From the NCBI GenBank assembly GCA_965661055.1, contig CBFICS010000004.1:83575-147574 (forward strand): 64,000 nucleotides of DNA. Reading direction: 5' to 3'. This DNA is from CBFHSF01 sp965661055. GTDB taxonomy: Bacteria; Bacteroidota; Bacteroidia; Flavobacteriales; Schleiferiaceae. The stretch's first letter is position 1, and each line of letters begins with the position of its first letter. This document shows, piece by piece, positions 53,553 to 62,228 of this stretch. Made by a program: the position numbers and the translations under genes. Below the pieces are notes generated by a model. That model made no database searches and was not told the DNA's origin. It saw only the letters and a list, made by a program, of their open reading frames with translations.

Positions 53553-54506
53553 TTAAGAAATAATGATAAAAATATAGGTTGAGTACAGTAAAACAAGGAA
53601 TATTCCCATAGATCGTGATAACTTTAACACATTATCTAGGTATAGCATAGGAAGTAAAGCAATAACAAAGGCAAGAGCCCACCAAAAATCAAAAGTAAAG
53701 AGGGTTGAATCTATCAGTGGAATATCTTTTATAAATGAAGTGATTCCTAATACAGCTCCAATATTAAAAAGATTTGAACCGATAACATTTCCTATTGCAA
53801 TGTCAGCTTCTTTCTTAAATGCCGCCATAACACTTGCAGCCAATTCTGGGACTGATGTACCAAAAGCCAAAACGGTAATAGAAATAATGCGTTCATCAAT
53901 GTGCATCTGTTCAGCCAAAAAAACGGCATGTTCTACTAGAAAGTCTGCTCCAAACTTTAAGGCTACACCTCCTAAAAGAAAAAAGAAAGCAATTTTCCAT
54001 CCTTTTGAGTGAGCTTCTGGAATATCTAGATCTGATTCTAATTGAACTCTTTTTTCAATTCTTGATCGCCTAATTTTATAAAAGACAAAAGAGCCTAGAC
54101 CCAGCAAAAGCAAAAGACCTTCTAGATGTCCTAATTCCTTATCAAAATAAACAAAAAACCAAAGAAGCATTGTCAATAAAACCAAGTACCACAAATCAAA
54201 CTTGGCCGACTTCTTTTTGATATTAATAGGAAGTATAATGGCGGTGACCCCCAAAATCAGTCCAATATTAGCGATGTTAGATCCGATTACATTACCAAAG
54301 GTTATGTCAGGGTGACCTTTAAGAGCCGCCTTTAATGAAACGATAAGTTCGGGTGCTGAAGTAGCAAAAGAAACCACGGTTAGTCCAATAACCATGGTAG
54401 ATACTTTTAATTTTAATGCGAGGCCTACGCTAGCTCTTACCAACCATTCTCCCCCAATAACCAAAAGTACTAGGCCTAAAACAATAAATGCAAAATGAAT
54501 GATCAT
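53553..54506 (-). CDS. Calcium/sodium antiporter (CaCA superfamily, YrbG-like)
   Basis: A 317-residue exchanger with about ten transmembrane helices and the two inverted alpha repeats: ATSAPELIVS plus GNVIGSNIANIGLILG (about 48-86), and GTSVPELAAS plus GNVIGSNLFNIGAVLG (about 215-250). These bind Ca and Na in the inner membrane. The start overlaps the tatA stop as TAATG (54504-54508). Substrate (Ca for Na) is a family inference. Confidence 0.92.
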   Translation of the reverse strand: MIIHFAFIVLGLVLLVIGGEWLVRASVGLALKLKVSTMVIGLTVVSFATSAPELIVSLKAALKGHPDITFGNVIGSNIANIGLILGVTAIILPINIKKKSAKFDLWYLVLLTMLLWFFVYFDKELGHLEGLLLLLGLGSFVFYKIRRSRIEKRVQLESDLDIPEAHSKGWKIAFFFLLGGVALKFGADFLVEHAVFLAEQMHIDERIISITVLAFGTSVPELAASVMAAFKKEADIAIGNVIGSNLFNIGAVLGITSFIKDIPLIDSTLFTFDFWWALAFVIALLPMLYLDNVLKLSRSMGIFLVLLYSTYIFIIIS

Positions 54507-54787
54507 TAAAGTTTTGTTGACCTTTTAATTGCTCCAGAAATATCTTCTACGGTTTTCTTTCCTTCAGAAATAGATTCTTTAAAATTCTTTAGGTCTTCGT
54601 TTTTGTCAGCACTCTCTGTGATTTCCCTTTTTAAATCGTTGGTAGCATTTTTGACGTTATTGATTCCTTTACCAAGACCTCTGGCAATTTCAGGAATTTT
54701 ATCAGCTCCAAAAACCATAACAATAACTAGAAGAATCACAAAAATCTCCCCGCCACCTAGATTAAAAAACAAAAATACGCTTGACAT
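54506..54787 (-). CDS. tatA: Twin-arginine translocase subunit TatA/E
   Basis: A 93-residue TatA-type protein. One N-terminal helix (about 6-24) is followed by the FGADKIPEIARGLGKGI amphipathic helix and a charged tail. TatA oligomers form the pore for folded twin-arginine substrates. No tatC lies nearby. It overlaps the antiporter gene by 1 bp (TAATG). Confidence 0.92.
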   Translation of the reverse strand: MSSVFLFFNLGGGEIFVILLVIVMVFGADKIPEIARGLGKGINNVKNATNDLKREITESADKNEDLKNFKESISEGKKTVEDISGAIKRSTKL

Positions 54788-54807
54788 GGACCTAAATTTA
54801 TGTCCAC

Positions 54808-54815
54808 AAAGTTAC
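54808..54815 (-). promoter_or_regulatory. Predicted -7 element for tatA (TAACTTTG)
   Basis: A perfect TAnnTTTG match 20 bases before the tatA start, close to the secDF terminator. Confidence 0.45.
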
Positions 54816-54821
54816 AAATAA

Positions 54822-54851
54822 AAAGACCTCCTAATATTAGGAGGTCTTTTA
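54822..54851 (-). terminator. Terminator after secDF
   Basis: A perfect 30 bp palindrome (AAAAGACCTCCTAA arms), followed on the minus strand by T-rich sequence. It lies 24 bases past the secDF stop. Confidence 0.85.
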
Positions 54852-54874
54852 AAATTATTGATGAAATAAGAGGC

Positions 54875-57800
54875 TTACTCTAACTCCTCATCTTTTTTCT
54901 GGCTATCGAACATAACTGGAGTCGCAATAAATAGCGAAGAGTATGTTCCGACAGTAATACCTAATAGAATAGCGAACATAAATCCTCTAATCACTTCACC
55001 TCCGAATAAGAAAATGATTAACAATACGAAGAACGTTGTAATCGAGGTGTTAAAGGTTCTGCTCAATGTTCCGTTAAGTGCTCCGTTAATAATATCTTTC
55101 ACAGAACGCTTCGTATGGTAATGAGAGTGGTATTCACGAATTCTATCGAAAACAACCACGGTATCATTCAATGAGTAACCCACAACAGTTAATAATGCAG
55201 CGATAAATGCTTGGTCAATTTCTAATTGGAAAGGCACAATACCATTCAATAAAGAGAAAGCACCTAAAACAATAATTACATCGTGAAGAAGAGCAGCTAC
55301 AGCTCCTAATGAGAACTGCCATTTCTTAAATCTAATCAAGATGTAAATAAAGATAATAACCAAAGAGAAGATGATTGACCATACCGCTGAAGTCTTAATA
55401 TCGTCAGCAATGGTTGGTCCTACTTGACGAGAAGCTTTAAGACCCACTCCTTCTTCTTCATCCATATTAAATTTCTCTTGAGAAATTTGATTGGCAAAGA
55501 AAGGAGAAGCACCCTTATAAAGTTTATTTAAAATATCTTCTTCAACATCTTGTCCGTTGTCATCTACTCTATACTTAGTAGTTACTACTACTTGGTTAGC
55601 AGAACCTAAAGATTTCACTTCAGGTGCCATTTGAGTAGTACCATCTTCTGCTACAAACTGAGCTCCAAGAGCACTAGAAAGGTCTGCAGTGTTTACAGGC
55701 TGATCAAAACGGATTTGGTAAGAACGTCCTCCAACAAAATCAACTCCAAAATCAAGGCTCTTAGTAAATAAAGAAGTTAAACTTCCAAGAACTAAAATAC
55801 CTGAAATTACATAAGCGACTCTTCTTTTGGTAAGGAAGTCAATATTAACATTGGCAAACCAGTTATCAGAGAAATTAGTAGCAAACGAAATGTTCTTCTT
55901 GCGAGAAAGATTCCATTCGAACAATAGTCTTGAAACAAAGATTGCACAGAATAGAGACGACAAAATACCAATGATCAATGTAGTTGCGAAACCACGAATT
56001 GGACCGGTACCGAAGGCGTAAAGAATTACACCCGTTAACAAAGTAGTTACGTTCGCATCAATGATAGATGAAAGTGACAACTTGTACCCATCTTTAATAG
56101 CAAGACTTAAACCTTTTCCATTGCGCAACTCTTCTCTAATTCTTTCGAAGATAAGTACATTGGCATCAACCGCCATACCAATGGTAAGTACAATACCCGC
56201 CATCCCCGGAAGGGTCAATACAGCACCTACTGCATCTAAAATTCCGAAAATGAAGAACATGTTTAGTATCAATGTAAAGTCAGCAACTAAACCTGCTTTA
56301 GCATAATAAAACACCATGTAAATCATTACTACAAATAGGGCGATACCAAAAGAGGTTAATGAGGCTGAAATCGCTTCTTTACCCAATGATGGTCCGACAA
56401 CATCTGCTTGAATAATTCTAGCAGGCGCAGGTAATTTACCCGCCTTTAAAATGTTTGCTAAATCTTCTGCCTCTTCAATGGTAAAGTTTCCGTAAATCTG
56501 AGTTCTACCTCCAGCAATTTCATTTTGAACTGTTGGGTAAGAGTACACGTGTTTATCAAGAACAACCGCTACACTTCTCTTGGGTTGTTGAGCCGCAGCA
56601 GCTTTGGTGATTTTCTGCCATTTTGCAGCACCAATAGGGTTCATCGCCATAGAAACGATTGGCTTTCCGTACTCATCAAAATCTTGACGAGCATCAGTAA
56701 TTACACCGCCGTCTAATTCAGGTATGCCTTCACGGTTACCTTCTATGGCTAATAAGTATAGAACATCAGACTCATCTGGCTTGGCAGTCCAAAGGAATTC
56801 TGTGTAACGATATCTTCCAGACAACAAAGAGCGAACTTGAGACATTCTCAAATATTCATTAACCGTTGCTGTATCACTAACCTTTGAAAACCCTACAATC
56901 GGACCTTGTTGAGGCATACCCTGCTGGTCAACATTAGGATAAATTACAGAGAAAAGTGGATTGAAAGATTGGTTGATTGAATCTTGCTGTTGTTGAAGTT
57001 TTATAGAATCATTTGCTGCGGTTGAATTTGAATCTTGCATAGATTCAACCGTTTCAAGAGCAGTTAATTCGTTAGTTGTAGAATTGTCTTCAACCTTCTC
57101 ACCTTCTTTAGAAGAAGATTTAGGAGCATCAAGTACATCTCTTAACTTACTGTTTGCAGCATTTAAGAATGGCATAAAATCAGCTCCTTGGTAAAGCTGC
57201 CAGAACTCAAGTTCTGCAGTACTTTGAAGAAGTTTACGAACCCTTTCTGGTTCTTTTACCCCTGGTAATTCAACTAAAATTCTTCCTGTACCTTCAATAG
57301 GTTGGATGTTAGGTTGAACAACACCAAATTGGTCAATACGTGCTCTTAATACAGTATAGACGTTTGCAATAGCAGCTTTAACGTCTGCTTCTACTTCTTT
57401 TCTAATTTCTTCGTTGCTAGCGTTAAAGCCAACATTTTCGGTCATGTCTTTTGTACCGAAAAATCCAGGAGCTGAATAAGGCTTAGGCGTTCCAGAAGCT
57501 TCAATCGCTTTATCTAACTCATTGAAGAAAATCGTTAAATAAGCATCTTGGCTATTTTCTTGTGCTTTATCAGCGTTGGCAATAGCTTGAAGGAAAACTG
57601 GATCTTGAGAGTTTCCGGTAAGACTCTTGATAATATCTTTTACAGATACTTCAAGAATTACGTTCATTCCTCCTTTAAGGTCAAGCCCAAGATTAATTTC
57701 TTTTTGCTTTACTTCTTTGTAGGTGTACATTCCCAAAAACACATCTTGAGTGTTCATGGAGTCTAAATAGGCGGCCTCAGCAACGGGATCACCGTTTGAA

Positions 57801-57913
57801 GCTTCTTTTGCTTGGTTTTGAACGCGGTTTGAAACAAACGAAAACGAAAGTTCCCATAAACACGCCAGCGCAAATACAATCGCAAATAATCTTACTACTC
57901 CTTTATTTTGCAT
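54875..57913 (-). CDS. secDF: Fused protein translocase subunit SecDF
   Basis: A 1012-residue fusion of SecD and SecF with twelve transmembrane helices and two large periplasmic regions. It uses the proton gradient to pull proteins out of the Sec channel. SecD-type blocks are LGLDLKGGMNVILEV near residue 75 and a GMAVDANVLIFERIREEL helix near 585. SecF-type blocks are GVDFVGGRSYQI near 735 and GYSLNDTVVVFDRIRE near 915. A poorly conserved Gln/Ser-rich insertion lies around 280-330. The fusion is normal for Bacteroidota. It is monocistronic with its own promoter and terminator. Confidence 0.96.
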   Translation of the reverse strand: MQNKGVVRLFAIVFALACLWELSFSFVSNRVQNQAKEASNGDPVAEAAYLDSMNTQDVFLGMYTYKEVKQKEINLGLDLKGGMNVILEVSVKDIIKSLTGNSQDPVFLQAIANADKAQENSQDAYLTIFFNELDKAIEASGTPKPYSAPGFFGTKDMTENVGFNASNEEIRKEVEADVKAAIANVYTVLRARIDQFGVVQPNIQPIEGTGRILVELPGVKEPERVRKLLQSTAELEFWQLYQGADFMPFLNAANSKLRDVLDAPKSSSKEGEKVEDNSTTNELTALETVESMQDSNSTAANDSIKLQQQQDSINQSFNPLFSVIYPNVDQQGMPQQGPIVGFSKVSDTATVNEYLRMSQVRSLLSGRYRYTEFLWTAKPDESDVLYLLAIEGNREGIPELDGGVITDARQDFDEYGKPIVSMAMNPIGAAKWQKITKAAAAQQPKRSVAVVLDKHVYSYPTVQNEIAGGRTQIYGNFTIEEAEDLANILKAGKLPAPARIIQADVVGPSLGKEAISASLTSFGIALFVVMIYMVFYYAKAGLVADFTLILNMFFIFGILDAVGAVLTLPGMAGIVLTIGMAVDANVLIFERIREELRNGKGLSLAIKDGYKLSLSSIIDANVTTLLTGVILYAFGTGPIRGFATTLIIGILSSLFCAIFVSRLLFEWNLSRKKNISFATNFSDNWFANVNIDFLTKRRVAYVISGILVLGSLTSLFTKSLDFGVDFVGGRSYQIRFDQPVNTADLSSALGAQFVAEDGTTQMAPEVKSLGSANQVVVTTKYRVDDNGQDVEEDILNKLYKGASPFFANQISQEKFNMDEEEGVGLKASRQVGPTIADDIKTSAVWSIIFSLVIIFIYILIRFKKWQFSLGAVAALLHDVIIVLGAFSLLNGIVPFQLEIDQAFIAALLTVVGYSLNDTVVVFDRIREYHSHYHTKRSVKDIINGALNGTLSRTFNTSITTFFVLLIIFLFGGEVIRGFMFAILLGITVGTYSSLFIATPVMFDSQKKDEELE

Positions 57914-57951
57914 TTCGAGCGGATTTGATATATGATTCGTAGAATAACGCG

Positions 57952-57980
57952 CAAATATATAATTCTCAACGAATAATCAA
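57952..57980 (-). promoter_or_regulatory. Predicted promoter of secDF
   Basis: On the minus strand TTG (57980-57978), 18 nt, then TATATTTG (57959-57952). The ATG lies 38 bases downstream. Confidence 0.6.
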
Positions 57981-58054
57981 GAATCAACCGCACACTAATT
58001 CACAACCTTTTTTTTGAAAGCATTTTGTATTTTTGGATAAATTCTATTTTTCAC

Positions 58055-60739
58055 ATGAAAAAACTACTTCTTTCTCTTTTTTCTCTAGCCACTTTTGTGT
58101 CCTTTGGACAAGGAAGAATAAGCTTCCATTACACTGATACAGTTCAAGTAAAGTATGATGGCGCCTTCCTTTCTCTGCCATGGGCTGGAGGCTTTAACAA
58201 TCCTCAGTTTGGAAAAATAGATTTAAATCTTGATGGCGTATTAGATATTTTAGTTTTTGATCGTTCCGGAAATCGATGGATTCCCTTTGAAAGCTCTGGT
58301 GGATCAAACCCAACCTACACCTATGCGCCTCAACACATTGAGAATCTTCCAGAAATCAAGGAATGGCTGGTTCTTGCTGATGTTAATTGCGATGGAAAAG
58401 GTGATATTTTTCATCATGTTAATGCTGGAATTGGACTTTATGAAAACACTTCAAGTGGAGGAAGCCTTAGCTTTTCTTGGGCTCTTGGCACAGATCCGTT
58501 TATTAAGAGTTTAAAGTTTGGAAACTACAGTAACTTATATGTTCTCTCTAGTGATATTCCAGCAATTGTAGATATTGACAATGATGGTGACCTAGACATT
58601 TTAACATTTGATCAAGGTAATACGGTTCACTTTAATGAAAACTCCGCCAATTGCGGACTTAATTTTGAACAAATATCCGCTTGTTGGGGTGGTTTTTCAG
58701 AGAATGCCAACAACAACTCCGTTACCCTAAACTCTTGTACCCCAAAAACAGAAGGTAAAACACAACATCAAGGTTCAACCCTATTAGTTAAAGATTTAGA
58801 CGGAAACGGTGCGGCAGATTGTCTTCTAGGAGATGTAAGCTTTACCAATGCGACGGCAGTATACAATACAGGAACTTCTTTCAATGCAGATATGACTTTC
58901 CAGGATTCAACGTTTCCAAAACTTGACATCCCCGTTGACCTCTACTTGTTTCCCGCCTTTTTTGACTTAGACGTAAACAACGATGGGGAAAATGATATTA
59001 TTGTAGCACCTAATATCAATGGGTCCAAAAACACTGAAAACACTTGGTTGTACGAAAACATGGGAACTCCAAGTTCTCCCAATTACCAAAGAACTAGTAC
59101 GGGTTTTTTACAAGAAGATATGCTTGATTTTGGTGAAGGATCAAAACCCACTTTTGTTGATCTAAATACTGATGGAAAAAAGGATTTGGTAGTTTCGAGT
59201 AAAGGAAAGTTTATTTCTTCAGGAGTATATGAATCTAAACTCATATATTTTATTAATACAGGAACCATATTACAGCCAAAATTTGAATTAGAAAACTCCA
59301 ATTTAGGAAACATAGGAAACCTTTCTATTGGAACAGATCTTCACCCAGCTTTTGCTGATTTAACCTCTGATGGACTTAATGACCTTGTTTTAGGTTCTGC
59401 TGATGGAAAACTTATCTATTTCAAAAACACCGGTAAATTTACTTCACCTCAGTTTACTCTAATGGATGCCAATTTCTTGGGACTAGATTTTGGTGCCAAC
59501 TCTACTCCTTACTTCTTTGACATAGATGATGATGGTAATGTTGATTTATTTGTGGGAGAAGAAAGTGGAAATATTAATTACCTCAAAGGACAGGGTGGTA
59601 TAAACTTTACCTATGAGAATGAATTTTTTGGTGGGATAAATGTTTCTTCTGGATCATTTCAAGGGTATTCAGTGCCTAGCTTTGCCGTAATTGATAGTAC
59701 AGTACAATTAATGGTTGGAAGCTCGACCTTTGGAGTAATTCAATACGACAGTATTCTTAGTGTTTTCAATAACCAAGCATCCTTAGAATACACATTAGGA
59801 ACTGATACCACCTCTAGTACAGGTTTTGAACAAACCCCTCTAGGTACCAGTAAAAGAACCGGAAGAAATCAAATATTATTTAGAGCTTCTGAATTGTTAG
59901 CCGCAGGCTATACAAGAGGCAAAATCACAGATATAAGCCTAGAAGTTGTAACTTCAGGTAACCCCCCCATGACTCAAGGACTTACCATTTCATTTAAAAA
60001 CACTACTTCAAACTCTATTACAGGATTTGAAACAGGTATGACGGAAGCCTTCAACCTAGCTACAGGATTCAATCAAGGATGGAATAACATTCCCATGACC
60101 ATTCCATTTGAATGGGATGGAACTAGTAACCTACTTGTAGAATTTTGCTTTAGTAAAAATTACCCGCAAACAACTATTCCTGTAAAGATGTCTTCAACCT
60201 CTTTTCCTAGTAACGGTTACGGAGATATTACCAATTGGAATACCAATACAGCAAAAGGTTGTTTAATGCCCTACAAGGCAGCTGTAAACAATCGTCCTAA
60301 TATGAAATTAAAAATCACCCCAACGGTAACTAGAATTGATCATGTATTAAAAGACGGTTATAGAAACGCTGCTGATTTTACAGATCTAAATCATGATGGA
60401 ATTCCTGATGCGATTTTAGGAAACCTATCTGGTGGTCTTACTCTGTTCTATGGAGGTGAATATAACGGGATTAGCGTCCCTGAATACGCAGAAACTAAAA
60501 CCATAAATTTTGATGTTTTTCCAAATCCAGGTTATGGTTCCTTTACGATTGAATTAAATGAGGTACAAGGAGGAGAAAAAAACATGAGGATTTACAACCT
60601 TAACGGTCAACTTCTTTACTCTACCAGTTTCTATGACCTAAGAAAGACAATAGATGTAGATTATTTAAAAGCTGGACTCTATATTATTGAAGTAACAGGA
60701 GATGATTGGAAAGGATTTTCAAGATGGGTGAAAATGTAA
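58055..60739 (+). CDS. Secreted FG-GAP/VCBS repeat protein with T9SS type A sorting domain
   Basis: A secreted protein of 894 residues. The start is placed at the ATG 58055-58057, giving a clean signal peptide (LLLSLFSLATFVSFGQ). Repeated calcium-binding-like FG-GAP motifs run along it: DLNLDGVLDILVF, DVNCDGKGDIF, DIDNDGDLDIL, DLNTDGKKDLVV, DLTSDGLNDLVL, DIDDDGNVDLFV and DLNHDGIPDAIL. The C-terminal 75 residues are a type A T9SS sorting domain (VFPNPGYGSFTIEL, ending SRWVKM). It probably stays on the cell surface or is released. Function unknown. The DCC gene starts inside its 3' end. Confidence 0.92.
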   Translation: MKKLLLSLFSLATFVSFGQGRISFHYTDTVQVKYDGAFLSLPWAGGFNNPQFGKIDLNLDGVLDILVFDRSGNRWIPFESSGGSNPTYTYAPQHIENLPEIKEWLVLADVNCDGKGDIFHHVNAGIGLYENTSSGGSLSFSWALGTDPFIKSLKFGNYSNLYVLSSDIPAIVDIDNDGDLDILTFDQGNTVHFNENSANCGLNFEQISACWGGFSENANNNSVTLNSCTPKTEGKTQHQGSTLLVKDLDGNGAADCLLGDVSFTNATAVYNTGTSFNADMTFQDSTFPKLDIPVDLYLFPAFFDLDVNNDGENDIIVAPNINGSKNTENTWLYENMGTPSSPNYQRTSTGFLQEDMLDFGEGSKPTFVDLNTDGKKDLVVSSKGKFISSGVYESKLIYFINTGTILQPKFELENSNLGNIGNLSIGTDLHPAFADLTSDGLNDLVLGSADGKLIYFKNTGKFTSPQFTLMDANFLGLDFGANSTPYFFDIDDDGNVDLFVGEESGNINYLKGQGGINFTYENEFFGGINVSSGSFQGYSVPSFAVIDSTVQLMVGSSTFGVIQYDSILSVFNNQASLEYTLGTDTTSSTGFEQTPLGTSKRTGRNQILFRASELLAAGYTRGKITDISLEVVTSGNPPMTQGLTISFKNTTSNSITGFETGMTEAFNLATGFNQGWNNIPMTIPFEWDGTSNLLVEFCFSKNYPQTTIPVKMSSTSFPSNGYGDITNWNTNTAKGCLMPYKAAVNNRPNMKLKITPTVTRIDHVLKDGYRNAADFTDLNHDGIPDAILGNLSGGLTLFYGGEYNGISVPEYAETKTINFDVFPNPGYGSFTIELNEVQGGEKNMRIYNLNGQLLYSTSFYDLRKTIDVDYLKAGLYIIEVTGDDWKGFSRWVKM

Positions 60740-61131
60740 GTCCTTCATTAAAGGTAATTGCCTACGATGGCACTTGTATTTTATGTCACCGTTCATTGCA
60801 ATGGATTTTGAAAAGGGATTCTAGGAGTGTTTTTAAATACACCCAACTTCAAGGAAGTTGGATCGCAAACTCTTCCGTAAAACTTGACAACTCTATTGAC
60901 AGCATTGCCTTTATTGAAAATCAAACCATTTATTATAAATCAACCGCAGCGTTAAAAATAGCTTCCTACTTACCTTACCCTTACAAGGCACTTAGTATTT
61001 TTAAATGGTTTCCGGTGGTTTTGAGAGATGGGATTTACGATTTCATTGCAAAAAACAGGTATAAGTGGTTTGGAAAAAGTGATCAATGTATGCTTCCTCC
61101 TAAAAATTGGGAAGAACAATTTTTACCATAA
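60724..61131 (+). CDS. DCC-family (DUF393) thiol-disulfide oxidoreductase-like protein
   Basis: A 135-residue protein of the DUF393 family, named for its DxxCxxC motif: here YDGTCILCHRSLQWIL near residue 14. The motif recalls thioredoxin-like folds, but no reaction is known. I choose the ATG at 60724, which overlaps the upstream gene by 16 bp; an in-frame ATG at 60706 adds six residues. It is translationally linked to the FG-GAP gene, which may mean no functional link. Confidence 0.88.
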   Translation: MGENVSPSLKVIAYDGTCILCHRSLQWILKRDSRSVFKYTQLQGSWIANSSVKLDNSIDSIAFIENQTIYYKSTAALKIASYLPYPYKALSIFKWFPVVLRDGIYDFIAKNRYKWFGKSDQCMLPPKNWEEQFLP

Positions 61132-61162
61132 AAAAAGCCTTGCAAAATCTGCAAGGCCTTTT
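61131..61162. terminator. Bidirectional terminator between the DCC gene and mdh
   Basis: Stem GCCTTGCA / TGCAAGGC with an AAATC loop, flanked by six A and CTTTT. It serves both convergent genes. Confidence 0.85.
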
Positions 61163-61183
61163 AAATAATGATGAAGTATTTTC

Positions 61184-62113
61184 CTAAAGTGTATCTAGCA
61201 CAGAATTCATTTTTCTAACTGCTTCTGCAGACTTGTCAAACTCAGCTTGTTCAGCTTCGTTCAATTTAAAGTCGATTACTTTTTCCCAACCGTTTTTACC
61301 GATAACTACTGGCGCACCAATACAGATATCTGATTGGTTGTACTCACCTTCTAAGTAAACACAACAAGGGAACATTTTCTTTTGGTCACGAACAATGCTT
61401 TCTACCAAAGCAGCACCCGCAGCACCTGGAGCGTACCAGGCAGAAGTACCGATTAAACCAGTAAGCGTTGCTCCTCCGACCATAGTAGCTTGTTTTACTT
61501 CTTCCATTTCTTGCTCAGAAAGGTAATTAGAAACAGGAGTACCGTTATAAGTAGCCAATCTAAGTAATGGAATCATAGTAGTATCTCCGTGGCCACCAAT
61601 AACAACACCTTGTACATCGTTAGGAGAAACCCCCATCTTAGTACTCAATTGATATTTAAATCTCGCGCTATCAAGAATTCCACCCATACCGATTACTCTA
61701 TTCTTAGGCAATCCAGAAGTTTTTGCCGTAAGGTACGTCATGGTATCCATTGGATTTGAAATCACAACGATAATAGCCTCAGGTGAGTGCTTTAAAATAT
61801 TCTCAGTTACAGTGCGTACAATTCCAGCATTGGTTCCAATTAACTCTTCTCTGGTCATACCAGGTTTTCTTGGAATACCCGAAGTAATGACCACCACTGA
61901 AGAACCTGCAGTTTTTGAATAATCTCCAGTAGTTCCTGTAATAGTAGTATCAAACCCAGAAAGTGTTGCGGTTTGCATCATATCTTGTGCTTTGCCTTCT
62001 GCAAAACCTTCTTTGATGTCTAACAAAACAATTTCTTCTGCAATTTCTCTTCGAGCCATGTTTTCAGCACAAGTTGCACCAACATTTCCGGCACCGATAA
62101 CCGTAATTTTCAT
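61184..62113 (-). CDS. mdh: Malate dehydrogenase
   Basis: A 309-residue NAD-dependent enzyme of the LDH-like MDH type that interconverts malate and oxaloacetate. VIGAGNVGATCAENMA at residue 4 binds NAD. The catalytic His is in GGHGDTMIPLL near 173, and the substrate arginines are in GIPRKPGMTREEL near 79 and ILDSARFKYQL near 146. It is monocistronic, with a good upstream promoter. Confidence 0.97.
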   Translation of the reverse strand: MKITVIGAGNVGATCAENMARREIAEEIVLLDIKEGFAEGKAQDMMQTATLSGFDTTITGTTGDYSKTAGSSVVVITSGIPRKPGMTREELIGTNAGIVRTVTENILKHSPEAIIVVISNPMDTMTYLTAKTSGLPKNRVIGMGGILDSARFKYQLSTKMGVSPNDVQGVVIGGHGDTTMIPLLRLATYNGTPVSNYLSEQEMEEVKQATMVGGATLTGLIGTSAWYAPGAAGAALVESIVRDQKKMFPCCVYLEGEYNQSDICIGAPVVIGKNGWEKVIDFKLNEAEQAEFDKSAEAVRKMNSVLDTL

Positions 62114-62153
62114 TTTGAATTATTTTAATATATGATTTTGATTTTGAGGTCAG

Positions 62154-62181
62154 CAAAGGTAATTTCTTTTTTGTTAACCAA
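62154..62181 (-). promoter_or_regulatory. Predicted promoter of mdh
   Basis: On the minus strand TTG (62181-62179), 17 nt, then TACCTTTG (62161-62154). The ATG lies 40 bases downstream. Confidence 0.6.
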
Positions 62182-62199
62182 CAGATTTTACCATAAAAA

Positions 62200-62221
62200 A
62201 ACCCCGACGGGGGTCGGGGTT
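62200..62221 (-). terminator. Terminator of gyrB
   Basis: Stem AACCCCGAC / GTCGGGGTT with a GGGG loop (CCCC on the transcribed strand), followed by TTTTTT. It lies 8 bases past the gyrB stop. Confidence 0.88.
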
Positions 62222-62228
62222 TAAACAG

